Source of the DNA: Nocardioides jiangsuensis
Lineage (GTDB): Bacteria > Actinomycetota > Actinomycetes > Propionibacteriales > Nocardioidaceae
NCBI RefSeq assembly: GCF_019679455.1
Contig: NZ_JAIEZQ010000002.1
Location: 744,001-808,000, forward strand
DNA: 64,000 bases
Reading direction: 5' to 3'
A program made the translations under genes and the position numbers. The notes beneath the pieces were generated by a model. That model saw only the letters and a program-made list of their open reading frames with translations. It searched no databases and was not told where the DNA came from. Positions 34,111-46,098 of this stretch are shown piece by piece. Numbering within the stretch: the stretch's first letter is position 1; every line of letters starts with the position of its first letter.

Positions 34111-34539
34111 GTGACCCCCACGCCAGACGACCAGCCCCCGTCCGCCGGAGGACCCGCGCCCCGCCGTACGCAGGGCGCCCCCGCCCCGCTGCTCGTTGCC
34201 GCCTCCCTCGTCGCGGTCGAGGCGCTGCTCCTCGTCGTCCAGGGGATCGCGGAGATCGTCGCGGTCTCCGGCGAGCGTGTCGTCATGGGCGTCACCACGT
34301 CGCTGTTCTTCGTCGCCTACGGTGCCGGGCTGGCCCTCTGCGCGTGGGCGGTGACCCGCCTCCGGTCCTGGGCCCGGGCGCCGATCGTGGTGGCCCAGCT
34401 GATCCAGGTGATGGTGGCGTGGAGCTTCCGCGGCGGCGGCACCACCCTGGTGGCGGTCGGCCTCGGCCTGCTGGCGGTCGTCGTGCTCGCCGGGATCTTC
34501 CACCCCGCCTCGCTCGACGCCCTCGCCGACGAGAGCTGA
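34111..34539 (+). CDS. Four-helix membrane protein of unknown function
   Basis: A 142-aa integral membrane protein with a Pro-rich N-terminal tail and about four hydrophobic segments (LLVAASLVAVEALLLVVQGI, TTSLFFVAYGAGLALCAWAV, PIVVAQLIQVMVAW, LVAVGLGLLAVVVLAGIF). I recognise no named family. The start is the GTG at 34111 because of the TAGGCT hexamer 8 nt upstream. It converges on the SigF-like gene. Confidence 0.7.
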   Translation: MTPTPDDQPPSAGGPAPRRTQGAPAPLLVAASLVAVEALLLVVQGIAEIVAVSGERVVMGVTTSLFFVAYGAGLALCAWAVTRLRSWARAPIVVAQLIQVMVAWSFRGGGTTLVAVGLGLLAVVVLAGIFHPASLDALADES

Positions 34540-34586
34540 GCCGGACCCCGTCGTACGGCCGGGCCCCGCCGTGGTCCGGCCGGTAG

Positions 34587-35405
34587 TCAGAAGGGGACGA
34601 ACTTGCCGCCGTCGAGCGACGGATCCTCGGTGAGCCGTTCGCGCAGGTGCGCCAGCGTCTTGGTCAGCAGCCGGGACACGTGCATCTGCGAGACGCCGAT
34701 CTCGGCCGCGATCTGCGACTGGGTCATGCCGCGGAAGAACCGCAGGGTGAGGATGTGCTTCTCGCGCGGGTCGAGCTGCTCGAGCAGCGGCTTGATCGAC
34801 TCGCGGTTCTCGACGTGCTCGAGCGCCTCGTCGTCCTCGCCGATCGCGTCGAGCATGCTCAGCGCGCTGTCCTCGCTGGAGTCGGTGGCGTCGAGGGAGA
34901 GCGTCGCGTAGGCGTTGGCCGACTCCAGTCCCTCGATCACCTCCTCGTCGGTGACCCCGACCTTGCGGGCGATCTCCGAGACGGTGGGGGAGCGGCCGAG
35001 GTCCTGGGTGAGCTCCGCGGTCGCGGCGGAGATCGACGCACGCAGCTCCTGGAGCCGGCGCGGGACGCGGATCGCCCAGCCCTTGTCGCGGAAGTGCCGC
35101 TTGATCTCGCCGACGATGGTCGGTGTCGCGTAGGTGGAGAACTCCACGCCACGGTCGGTGTCGAACCGGTCCACGGCCTTGATCAGGCCGATCGTGCCGA
35201 CCTGCAGCAGGTCGTCGTACGGCTCGCCGCGGTTGAGGAACCGGCGGGTGAGGTGCTCGACGAGCGGGAGGTGGAGACGCACCAGGTCCTCACGGATCAG
35301 TTTGCGGCGTTCCGGGGAGCTCGCCGGGTCGTGCATCTCCGCGAAGAGCTCGGCGCTCCGGGCCCGGATCTCCGTGATGTCTGAGGTACCTGACTCACCG
35401 ACCAC
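34587..35405 (-). CDS. SigB/SigF-type alternative sigma factor
   Basis: A 272-aa group 3 sigma factor. Region 2 shows HLPLVEHLTRRFLNRGEPYD and VGTIGLIKAVDRFD, then GVEFSTYATPTIVGEIKRHF; region 3 includes SPTVSEIARKVGVT and region 4 GMTQSQIAAEIGVSQMHVSR. It belongs with SigB/SigF/SigG stress or sporulation-type factors. The GTG at 35405 lies 2 nt after the anti-sigma gene stop, so the pair is co-translated. No anti-anti-sigma gene is adjacent. Confidence 0.92.
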   Translation of the reverse strand: MVGESGTSDITEIRARSAELFAEMHDPASSPERRKLIREDLVRLHLPLVEHLTRRFLNRGEPYDDLLQVGTIGLIKAVDRFDTDRGVEFSTYATPTIVGEIKRHFRDKGWAIRVPRRLQELRASISAATAELTQDLGRSPTVSEIARKVGVTDEEVIEGLESANAYATLSLDATDSSEDSALSMLDAIGEDDEALEHVENRESIKPLLEQLDPREKHILTLRFFRGMTQSQIAAEIGVSQMHVSRLLTKTLAHLRERLTEDPSLDGGKFVPF

Positions 35406-35407
35406 GG

Positions 35408-35791
35408 CTATCCGCTCTCGCCACTGGTGCGGGACAGGGTGACCGTGAGGGCCTCCCCCTCGACGCGGGCATCGAGGGACGTGGTGAGCGCGGACAGCAC
35501 GGTCCACGCGAAGCCGTCGCGGCTCGGCGGCCGGGGCTCGTCGCAGTCCGCGGTGACCGCCACGCGCAGCGTCTCGGGGGAGAGGAAGAACGAGCAGCTC
35601 AGGTCGGAACCAGGAGTGGCCTGGGGGAGCACGATCGCGCACGCCTCGTCGACGGCGATGCGGAGGTCCTCGATGTCGTCGAGGGTGAAGTCGAGTCGCG
35701 CCGCCAGACCAGCGGTCGCCGTACGGAGTACGGACAAGAAGGCGCTGTCGGCCGGGATCCTCAGCTCGACGTCGGGGCGGGTCTCTGCCAC
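35408..35791 (-). CDS. RsbW-like anti-sigma factor kinase
   Basis: A 127-aa GHKL-fold protein. DIEDLRIAVDEACAIVL is the N-box that binds ATP in RsbW/SpoIIAB-type anti-sigma factors, and the rest matches their beta sheet, though the G-box is weak. It should hold the SigF-like factor inactive until an anti-anti-sigma partner releases it. The GTG at 35791 has GAGGAA upstream. It precedes the sigma gene by 2 nt. Confidence 0.85.
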   Translation of the reverse strand: MAETRPDVELRIPADSAFLSVLRTATAGLAARLDFTLDDIEDLRIAVDEACAIVLPQATPGSDLSCSFFLSPETLRVAVTADCDEPRPPSRDGFAWTVLSALTTSLDARVEGEALTVTLSRTSGESG

Positions 35792-35849
35792 GGGGGGTTC
35801 CTCTTCAGGCGGCTGTCGCTGTGACTACTAGGTCAGAGAGAGCCTAGAC

Positions 35850-35878
35850 GGGGCCGGGCGTGTGTCGCGCCCGACCCC
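35850..35878 (-). terminator. Hairpin after sodN
   Basis: GGGGCCGGGCG (35850-35860) pairs with CGCCCGACCCC (35868-35878) with one mismatch and a 7-nt loop. It lies 22 bp past the sodN stop and before the promoter region of the RsbW-like gene, so it may end sodN transcription. There is no clear U-tract. Confidence 0.5.
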
Positions 35879-35900
35879 GCCGTGTCGGTGCACAGAACAC

Positions 35901-36302
35901 CTAGGCCTTCTTGGTCTCCCAGAAGATCTCGGCGATCTCGTCGATCTTGGCGAGCAGGTCGTCGGCCGCCTTGGCGTCCATCGTGCCCTTGGTGCCGGTC
36001 GCGCCGGCCAGCTTGGTGGCCTCGTTGAACAGCTGGTGCAGCTGCGGGTACTTCTCGAAGTGCGGGGGCTTGAAGTAGTCGGTCCACAGCACCCAGAGGT
36101 GGTGCTTGACCAGCTCGGAGCGCTCCTCCTTGATGATCACCGCCCGGGTGCGGAAGTCAGGGTCGTCGTTGTCGGCGAGCTTGCCGATGATGCCCTTGAT
36201 GGACTCGGCCTCGATCCTGGCCTGGGCGGGGTCGTAGACACCGCAGGGCAGGTCGCAGTGGGCCTGGACTTCGAGGGTGGGTGCGAACAGACGCGCGAAC
36301 AT
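35901..36302 (-). CDS. sodN: Nickel superoxide dismutase
   Basis: A 133-aa Ni-SOD precursor. The first 14 residues (MFARLFAPTLEVQA) form the propeptide; cleavage before His15 exposes HCDLPCGVY, the nickel hook with His, Cys and Cys ligands. The remainder, a four-helix bundle, has KHHLWVLWTDYFKPPHFEKY. The enzyme dismutates superoxide as a hexamer. It diverges from its maturation protease SodX across 93 bp. GAAGGAAAGG precedes the ATG at 36302. No obvious Nur operator was found in the short intergenic region. Confidence 0.96.
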   Translation of the reverse strand: MFARLFAPTLEVQAHCDLPCGVYDPAQARIEAESIKGIIGKLADNDDPDFRTRAVIIKEERSELVKHHLWVLWTDYFKPPHFEKYPQLHQLFNEATKLAGATGTKGTMDAKAADDLLAKIDEIAEIFWETKKA

Positions 36303-36395
36303 CCTTGGTCCTTTCCTTCGAGTACGTGGTAGGTCGAGCACCTGCGACACTACTCCGCGGAGCGGACGCGGATCGAGCAGGGCGGAGCAGGCATC

Positions 36396-36707
36396 GTGCG
36401 GGATGGAGCGGGGTACTCCGTCGGCCTCGCCGTCGTCCGCGGACGGTCCATGCAGCCCACCCTGTACGACGGCGACCGGCTGCTCGTGGTGCACGGGGCG
36501 TCCCCGCGCCCGGGGGGACTGGCCGTCGTACGCCTCCCCGACGGCGTGGTCGCGGTGAAACGGGCCACCCGTCGCGAGCCCGGGGGCTGGTGGGTCGAGC
36601 GCGACAACCCGCGCGAGGGGGTCGACTCGTGGTCGGTCGGCGCGATCCCCGAGTCGGACGTCGTGGCCCGCGTGCTGTGCCGGGTCTGGCCGCTGCGGCG
36701 CCGCTGA
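36396..36707 (+). CDS. sodX: Ni-SOD maturation protease (SodX)
   Basis: A 103-aa S24/S26-type peptidase of the nickel SOD maturation family. Ser18 in GRSMQPTLYDGDRLLV and Lys55 in VAVKRAT form the Ser-Lys dyad. It would remove the SodN propeptide before nickel binding. The GTG at 36396 gives the family length. The gene neighbours sodN head to head, the usual arrangement. Confidence 0.92.
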   Translation: MRDGAGYSVGLAVVRGRSMQPTLYDGDRLLVVHGASPRPGGLAVVRLPDGVVAVKRATRREPGGWWVERDNPREGVDSWSVGAIPESDVVARVLCRVWPLRRR

Positions 36708-36884
36708 GCGGGCCCGCGCCGGGCCGGCGGCCGTGTCCACGAGGAGCCCGGTAGCGGCACCGCACCGACACGGCTGTGCAAGACTGTGAGCCAGGGAGAC
36801 CCCCGATTCTCAGCAGTTCCGCCGCCTCACCACGCGATGTCGTCGAACTGCTCGTCGTTTCCCCGAGACACGAAGGCTCCAGTC

Positions 36885-38081
36885 ATGGTTGCATCAGCAG
36901 CAGTGCCCGATCCCGAGAACCCCCGCACCGGAGACCCCGTCTTCGACCTCCACGTCGGAGGGAAGATGGAGGTCCGGTCGACCGTGACCGTCGCGGGTCG
37001 CGACGACCTCTCCATGGCCTACACCCCCGGGGTGGCGCGCGTGTGCCAGGCGATCGCGGACGACCCGGCGCTCGCCGACGACTACACCTGGGTGCCCAAC
37101 GTGGTGGCCGTGGTCACCGACGGCACCGCGGTGCTCGGTCTCGGCGACATCGGCCCGAGGGCGGCGATGCCGGTGATGGAGGGCAAGGCGGTGCTGTTCA
37201 AGCAGTTCGCCGGCGTGGACGCCGTCCCGATCTGCCTCGACACGACCGACACCGACGAGATCGTCGAGACGGTCGCCCGCCTCGCGCCGAGCTTCGGCGG
37301 GATCAACCTCGAGGACATCTCCGCGCCGCGCTGCTTCGAGATCGAGCAGCGGCTCAAGGAGCGGCTCGACATCCCGGTCTTCCACGACGACCAGCACGGC
37401 ACCGCCGTCGTCGTCCTCGCCGCGCTCGAGAACGCGCTGAAGCTCACCGGCCGCCGGATGGAGTCGGCCCGGGTCGTCATCTCCGGCGCCGGCGCGGCCG
37501 GGGTCGCGGTGGCCCGGATCCTGCTCGCCGCCGGCGTGCGCGACCTCGCCGTCGTGGACCGGCAGGGCGTGCTCAACTCCGCGCGGGACGACCTGACCCC
37601 GGTCAAGCTGTCGCTGGCCCAGGACACCGCCGACACCACCGGCCGCGAGGGTCGCCTCGTCGACGCCCTCGCCGGCGCGGACGTGTTCGTGGGCGTCTCC
37701 GGGGGCAGCGTCCCCGAGGAGGCGGTGGCCATGATGGCCCCGGACGCGATCATCTTCGGGCTGGCCAACCCCAACCCCGAGGTGCACCCCGACATCGCCA
37801 ACCGGCATGCCCGCGTGGTCGCCACGGGGCGCTCGGACTACCCGAACCAGATCAACAACGTCCTCGCGTTCCCGGGCATCTTCCGCGGGGCGTTCGACGT
37901 GCGGGCCTCGGCGATCACCGAGGGCATGAAGCTCGCGGCCGCGGATGCCCTGGCCGCCCTCGTGGGGGACGAACTCAGCGAGGACTACGTGATCCCGTCG
38001 CCGTTCGACCCCCGGGTCGGCCCGGCGGTCGCCGCCGCGGTCGCCGAGGCGGCGCGGCGCGACAAGGTCGCCCGCCGCTAG
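36885..38081 (+). CDS. NAD(P)-dependent malic enzyme
   Basis: A 398-aa oxidative decarboxylase of malate to pyruvate. Features include the substrate Tyr in [13 protein letters not shown], the catalytic Lys in [12 protein letters not shown], the metal site [18 protein letters not shown] and FHDDQHGTA, and the Rossmann motif [21 protein letters not shown]. The length fits the short bacterial type without a phosphotransacetylase domain. The ATG at 36885 has GAAGG upstream; in-frame GTG 36786 and ATG 36837 are weaker. A leader of about 170 bp separates it from sodX. Confidence 0.93.
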   Translation: MVASAAVPDPENPRTGDPVFDLHVGGKMEVRSTVTVAGRDDLSMAYTPGVARVCQAIADDPALADDYTWVPNVVAVVTDGTAVLGLGDIGPRAAMPVMEGKAVLFKQFAGVDAVPICLDTTDTDEIVETVARLAPSFGGINLEDISAPRCFEIEQRLKERLDIPVFHDDQHGTAVVVLAALENALKLTGRRMESARVVISGAGAAGVAVARILLAAGVRDLAVVDRQGVLNSARDDLTPVKLSLAQDTADTTGREGRLVDALAGADVFVGVSGGSVPEEAVAMMAPDAIIFGLANPNPEVHPDIANRHARVVATGRSDYPNQINNVLAFPGIFRGAFDVRASAITEGMKLAAADALAALVGDELSEDYVIPSPFDPRVGPAVAAAVAEAARRDKVARR

Positions 38082-38183
38082 CCCTCCACCGCGCCGTCGC
38101 GGCCCGGCGGCCGGGTCCCGCGGGCCGGTCGTGTCCCCGCGGACGGTCGCGTCCCGCCCCTCCCCGCTTTGTCCCCGTCTGAG

Positions 38184-38189
38184 TAAGGT
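38184..38189 (+). promoter_or_regulatory. -10 hexamer TAAGGT, leaderless start
   Basis: TAAGGT ends 7 nt before the ATG at 38197, and no ribosome site is present between them. Confidence 0.55.
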
Positions 38190-38196
38190 CGACACC

Positions 38197-39165
38197 ATGT
38201 TTGCTGTCTACGCAGAAGGCTTCTCCCAGGAGGACCCGCTCTCGGGCCTCGTCGTCGGCGAGCGTCCCGACCCGGACGTCCCGGACGGCTGGACCACGGT
38301 CACCGTCAAGGCCGCCTCCCTCAACCACCACGACCTGTGGTCGCTGCGCGGCGTCGGCCTGCGCGAGGAGGCGCTGCCGATGATCCTCGGCTGCGACGCC
38401 GCCGGGTACGACGAGGACGGCAACGAGGTCGTCGTGCACGCGGTCATCAGCGACCCGTCCTGGACCGGCGACGAGACCCTCGACCCGAAGCGGTCGCTGC
38501 TCAGCGAGCGGTTCCAGGGCACGTTCGCCGACAAGGTCGTCGTACCGAGGTCGAACGTGGTGCCCAAGCCGGCGTCGCTGTCCTTCGAGGAGGCGGCCTG
38601 CCTGCCCACCGCGTGGCTGACCGCCTACCGGATGCTGTTCACCCAGGGTGGTCTCAAGCCGGGCGACACCGTCCTGGTGCAGGGCGCCGGAGGTGGCGTG
38701 GCCACCGCGCTGATCGCGCTCGCCCACGCCGGCGGGCTGCGCGTGCTCGCCACCAGCCGTGACGAGGCCAAGCGGGCCCGGGCCCTCGAGCTCGGCGCCG
38801 ACGAGGTATTCGAGAGCAACGCGCGGCTGCCGGTCAAGGTCGACGCGGTCATGGAGACCGTCGGCCGGGCGACCTGGTCGCACTCGATCAAGTCGCTGCG
38901 GCCCGGTGGGTCGCTGGTCGTCTCGGGTACGACGAGCGGCCCCAACCTCGACAACGCCGAGCTGACCCGGATCTTCTTCCTGCAGCTGCGGGTGATCGGC
39001 TCGACGATGGGGACCCGCACCGAGCTCGCCTCGCTGGTGAACCTGCTCGACGTCACGGGAGTGCGTCCGGTGATCGACCAGACCCTGCCGATGACGGAGG
39101 CCAAGGACGGCTTCGAGGCGATGGCCAAGGGCGACCTGTTCGGCAAGGTCGTCTTCACCCGATAG
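38197..39165 (+). CDS. Zinc-binding-type alcohol dehydrogenase/quinone oxidoreductase
   Basis: A 322-aa MDR-superfamily oxidoreductase. N-terminal GroES-like fold with LNHHDLWSLRGVG and ILGCDAAGY, then a Rossmann fold (VLVQGAGGGVATALIALAHA) that fits NADP(H). The structural zinc cysteines are missing, so it is more like quinone oxidoreductases. The substrate is unknown. A leaderless-type promoter lies 7 nt upstream. Its stop codon TAG forms part of the promoter of the next gene. Confidence 0.88.
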   Translation: MFAVYAEGFSQEDPLSGLVVGERPDPDVPDGWTTVTVKAASLNHHDLWSLRGVGLREEALPMILGCDAAGYDEDGNEVVVHAVISDPSWTGDETLDPKRSLLSERFQGTFADKVVVPRSNVVPKPASLSFEEAACLPTAWLTAYRMLFTQGGLKPGDTVLVQGAGGGVATALIALAHAGGLRVLATSRDEAKRARALELGADEVFESNARLPVKVDAVMETVGRATWSHSIKSLRPGGSLVVSGTTSGPNLDNAELTRIFFLQLRVIGSTMGTRTELASLVNLLDVTGVRPVIDQTLPMTEAKDGFEAMAKGDLFGKVVFTR

Positions 39166-39168
39166 GTT
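39163..39168 (+). promoter_or_regulatory. -10 hexamer TAGGTT inside the preceding stop codon
   Basis: TAGGTT begins with the stop codon of the oxidoreductase gene and ends 7 nt before the ATG at 39176, so the SDR gene can have its own leaderless mRNA although it follows so closely. Confidence 0.5.
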
Positions 39169-39175
39169 CGCCCGC

Positions 39176-39868
39176 ATGCCTACCCACCTGCTGACCGGGG
39201 CCGGCGCCGGGATCGGCGAGGCCGTCGCGTGTGTCCTGCACGACCGCGGGGACCGGCTCGTGCTGCTGGCCCGCAACGACGACCGCGCCGCGGAGCTCGC
39301 GCAACGGTTCCCCGGGGCGCGCACCCTCGTCGCGGACCTCGCCGACCCGTCCGGCCTCGCGGCCGCGCTGGCGGGCCAGGAGGTCCCCGGCTCGCTGGAC
39401 TCGGTGGTGCACGTCGCGGGCGTGGTGGAGCTCGGCCCGGTGGGCGAGCTCTCCGCGGAGACGTGGCGGCTCACCCTCGACGTGAACCTGGTGGCGCCCG
39501 CCGAGATCACCCGGCTGCTGCTCCCGGCGCTACGCGCCGCCCGCGGACACGTGGTGTTCGTGAACTCGGGGGCCGGGCTCACCGCGCACCCGCAGTGGTC
39601 GTCGTACGCCGCGAGCAAGCACGGGCTCAAGGCGCTCGCGGACTCGCTGCGCGGGGAGGAGCGGGGCCACGGCGTGCGGGTGACCTCGGTCTACCCGGGC
39701 CGGGTCGCCACCGGCATGCAGGAGAAGGTGCACGCGCAGGAGGGCAAGGACTACGACCCGGAGGCGTGGATCGTCCCGGAGTCGGTGGCCACGGCCGTGG
39801 TGACCGCGCTCGACCTGCCGCGCGACGCGGAGATGACCGACGTGACGGTGCGACCGGGCCCGCGCTGA
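39176..39868 (+). CDS. Short-chain dehydrogenase/reductase
   Basis: A 230-aa SDR with the cofactor motif TGAGAGIGEAVA, the NAG-like HVAGVVELGPVG, and the catalytic Ser in VFVNSGAGLT with YAASKHGLKA (Tyr-x3-Lys). It would reduce or oxidise an unidentified substrate with NADP(H). It lies 10 nt after the upstream oxidoreductase gene, and the pair may share a pathway. Confidence 0.9.
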   Translation: MPTHLLTGAGAGIGEAVACVLHDRGDRLVLLARNDDRAAELAQRFPGARTLVADLADPSGLAAALAGQEVPGSLDSVVHVAGVVELGPVGELSAETWRLTLDVNLVAPAEITRLLLPALRAARGHVVFVNSGAGLTAHPQWSSYAASKHGLKALADSLRGEERGHGVRVTSVYPGRVATGMQEKVHAQEGKDYDPEAWIVPESVATAVVTALDLPRDAEMTDVTVRPGPR

Positions 39869-39949
39869 CACCTGGAGGACGCCGTACGGCAGCGGTCGTC
39901 CGTGTCAGCGGGCGCTATCGACCGCGCTGCTACGGACGACCCCCCTGCG

Positions 39950-40306
39950 CTACGGGCCGGCGGGCTGGTCGCGGCAGAGGTCCACGACCAGGTTGCCCGG
40001 GCCGCGGAGGTAGGCCGCCTCGGTGCCCCAGTCGGTCCGGAGCGGGCCCAGCAGCAGCTCGGCGCCGGCCGCGGTGGCACGTTCCACCGCGGCGGGTACG
40101 TCGGCGACGTACTCGTGCAGGATCACCCCGTCGGTGGCACCCCACGGGACCATCGCGTCCTTGGACAGCATGATCCGCAGGTCGCCGGCCATGACCTCGC
40201 CGAACCCGTCCTCGTCGGCGGTCACCGTCCACCCGTAGGCGCGGTGCAGCAGCGAGACAGCGGCGGGTACGTCGTCGACCTGGAGGTCGATCGCGGTCAC
40301 GGCCAC
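39950..40306 (-). CDS. VOC family protein
   Basis: A 118-aa glyoxalase/bleomycin-resistance-fold protein. Two beta-alpha-beta units are seen, starting VTAIDLQVDDVPAAVSLLHR and LHEYVADVPAAVERATAAGA, with RGPGNLVVDLCRD at the end. Metal ligands and substrate are not certain. The GTG at 40306 is the only start that includes the first unit; it lies 4 nt after the DUF6104 stop, so it is the last gene of the kgd-DUF6104-VOC group. Confidence 0.85.
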   Translation of the reverse strand: MAVTAIDLQVDDVPAAVSLLHRAYGWTVTADEDGFGEVMAGDLRIMLSKDAMVPWGATDGVILHEYVADVPAAVERATAAGAELLLGPLRTDWGTEAAYLRGPGNLVVDLCRDQPAGP

Positions 40307-40310
40307 GCGG

Positions 40311-40490
40311 TCACTCGTCGTCCGGGTCGTCGAGCCGGGCCAGCCAGGTGGCCAGCCGCTCGACGGCCGTCTCGAACTCAGGGTGCGTGTCGGTGAACTC
40401 CTGGAGACGGTCGGCCACCCAGGCCAGGGTGACCTCCTCGTCGCCCCGCCGCTTCTCGAGCTCCTCGATCCCGCGATCGGTGAAGTACAT
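40311..40490 (-). CDS. DUF6104 family small protein
   Basis: A 59-aa acidic protein starting MYFTDRGIEELEKRRGDEEV and ending LATWLARLDDPDDE. It matches a small conserved actinobacterial family (DUF6104) that, as I recall, is often found just downstream of kgd. The function is unknown; it is probably helical. The ATG at 40490 lies 15 bp past the kgd stop. It is too short for many gene callers. Confidence 0.85.
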   Translation of the reverse strand: MYFTDRGIEELEKRRGDEEVTLAWVADRLQEFTDTHPEFETAVERLATWLARLDDPDDE

Positions 40491-40505
40491 CTGCGCGCCG
40501 ACCGA

Positions 40506-44318
<3,813 letters not shown>

Positions 44319-44458
44319 GGCCTGAATCGCCTCTTCCGCTGCGTCTCTTAGGGTGGGTGTTCGGCATCAAGGCTAGACCTTCCCGGCAAGTTGCTGCAGC
44401 CGGGATCGACAGTTGACCATGCGGTGTAGCCAGGCTCACGTCGCACCCGACCCGAGGG

Positions 44459-45133
44459 ATGTGGAAACCACCCGTGATCGCACCCACCCCCGCGCGCTTC
44501 CGGCGTGTCGTGGCCGTCCTCGCCTGCGTCGCGTGCCTGCTCGGCACGGCGGCGTGCACGGACGAACCCGGCTCCGCGCCGACCGCCCCCGCGTCGTCGG
44601 TGCCGCCCAGCGCCGCCACCGGCCCGAGCACCACGATCGAGGCCAGGCCGGTGCCGCTGGAGGTGGAGGTCGTGCGGGTCGTGGGCAGCCGGATGCGGCT
44701 GCCGCAGAAGCAGCTCGTCGAGCGTCAGGTGGCCCGGACGCTGTCGGCGTACTTCGACGCGGCGTACCTGGGCGGTGAGTACCCCCGTACCGACTTCTCG
44801 CGTGCGTTCGGCACCTTCACCCGCGGCGCGCAGGCCCGCGCCCGCGCCGACCGCGGCCTGCTCAGCAACGCCCGCAACGGCGGCGACATCGTCTCGGTGC
44901 GCCCGGTCCGCAAGCGGGCGCTGCTCGACGTGCTGCTGCCGGGCGAGAACGTCGCCGGGATCACCGCGCGGATCCGCCTGGTCCTCGACGAGGAGCACAA
45001 GGACGGCTCGGTGCACCGGCTCACCGTGACCGGCCGGCTGCTGCTCACCCGCCAGACGGGCGGCGGCTGGAAGGTCTTCGGGTACGACGTCGCCCGGTCG
45101 GCGGTCCCCACGACGAACGGAGCATCCCGATGA
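44459..45133 (+). CDS. Secreted lipoprotein of unknown function
   Basis: A 224-aa protein with a signal peptide and lipobox (LLGTAACTDEPG, Cys near residue 33), then a Ser/Pro/Ala-rich linker and a soluble domain with LPQKQLVERQVARTLSAYFD and TGRLLLTRQTGGGWKVFGYD. I recognise no named domain, though the end resembles NTF2-like folds. The start may be ATG 44459 or GTG 44474. Its stop overlaps the LCP gene (ATGA at 45130-45133), so it probably works with it at the envelope. Confidence 0.7.
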   Translation: MWKPPVIAPTPARFRRVVAVLACVACLLGTAACTDEPGSAPTAPASSVPPSAATGPSTTIEARPVPLEVEVVRVVGSRMRLPQKQLVERQVARTLSAYFDAAYLGGEYPRTDFSRAFGTFTRGAQARARADRGLLSNARNGGDIVSVRPVRKRALLDVLLPGENVAGITARIRLVLDEEHKDGSVHRLTVTGRLLLTRQTGGGWKVFGYDVARSAVPTTNGASR

Positions 45134-46083
45134 ACCGGCCCGCGGAGCTCGTCCGCCGCCTCGCCCACCCGTCCCGGGGCGCGTCACGCCGCCTGCGCAC
45201 GACGCTGCTGCTCGGCGTGGTGCTGGCGATGACGGCGGTCGTCGTACCCCCGGCCTCGGTGCGGGAGTCGCCGACGTCGCTAATGAAGGTGGAGACCGCC
45301 GACGGCGTGGACCACACGCCGGCCGTGGAGTGGGTCCTGCTCCTGGGCTCCGACGCCCGGCCGGGTCAGTCGGTGACCCGCAGCCGGGCCGACGCGATCC
45401 AGCTGGTCGGGATCAACACGCGCACCGGCGCCGCGACCGCGATCGGCATCCCGCGGGACTCGTGGGTCGACGTCCCCGGGCACGGCAACAACAAGATCAA
45501 CGCCGCCATGTACTTCGGCGGCCCGCAGCTGATGGCGCAGGCGGTGGGGAACATGGTCGGCATCCAGCCCGATTACGTGTTCACCACCAGCTTCGTCGGG
45601 TTCGCGGCGATGGTGAACGCGATCGGCGGGATCACCGTCTCGTCGAAGTACGCCTTCTCCGACCCGGTCCGGCCGAAGGGGTACGAGGTGGGCCGCAACA
45701 AGCTCAACGGCATCCAGGCGATGGTCTTCGCCCGGCTGCGCAAGCCGTTCCCGGGCGGCGACTTCGACCGTTCGGCGAACCAGCAGCGCACGCTGCGTGG
45801 CATCCTCGCGCAGGTCCGCTACCACCAGGCCGAGCCCGGCTTCATGGAGCGCGGCGTGATGTCGGTGCTGAACCACCTCGACACCCCCAACGTGCGGCCG
45901 GCGGAGCTGTACAACCTCGCGCAGGCGGCGACCCGGATCGACCCCCGCAAGCTCGAGGGCTGCGTGATCGGCGGCCGCGTCGGGTACGTCGGTGCGGCGA
46001 GCGTGGTCTTCGCCGACATCGGCCAGGCGCGCAGCATCGCGGCCCGGACCCGCGCCGACGCCACGCTCGACGGCGGCTGCTGA
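45130..46083 (+). CDS. LytR-CpsA-Psr (LCP) family protein
   Basis: A 317-aa membrane-anchored protein with one N-terminal membrane segment (TLLLGVVLAMTAVVVPP) and an extracellular LCP domain: VLLLGSDARPGQSVTRSRAD, then IPRDSWVDVPGHGNNKINAA and GIQAMVFARLRKPFPGGDFD, holding the usual Arg and Asp residues. LCP proteins attach wall glycopolymers to peptidoglycan. Translationally coupled to the lipoprotein gene upstream. Confidence 0.93.
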   Translation: MNRPAELVRRLAHPSRGASRRLRTTLLLGVVLAMTAVVVPPASVRESPTSLMKVETADGVDHTPAVEWVLLLGSDARPGQSVTRSRADAIQLVGINTRTGAATAIGIPRDSWVDVPGHGNNKINAAMYFGGPQLMAQAVGNMVGIQPDYVFTTSFVGFAAMVNAIGGITVSSKYAFSDPVRPKGYEVGRNKLNGIQAMVFARLRKPFPGGDFDRSANQQRTLRGILAQVRYHQAEPGFMERGVMSVLNHLDTPNVRPAELYNLAQAATRIDPRKLEGCVIGGRVGYVGAASVVFADIGQARSIAARTRADATLDGGC

Positions 46084-46098
46084 GGCGCCGACCGGACC

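Noticed and set aside
36708-36884. Riboswitch in the malic enzyme leader
   Set aside because: No known riboswitch core was recognised by eye; only weak stems.
39869-39949. Small gene between the SDR and VOC genes
   Set aside because: No start with a ribosome site and no coding signature in either direction.
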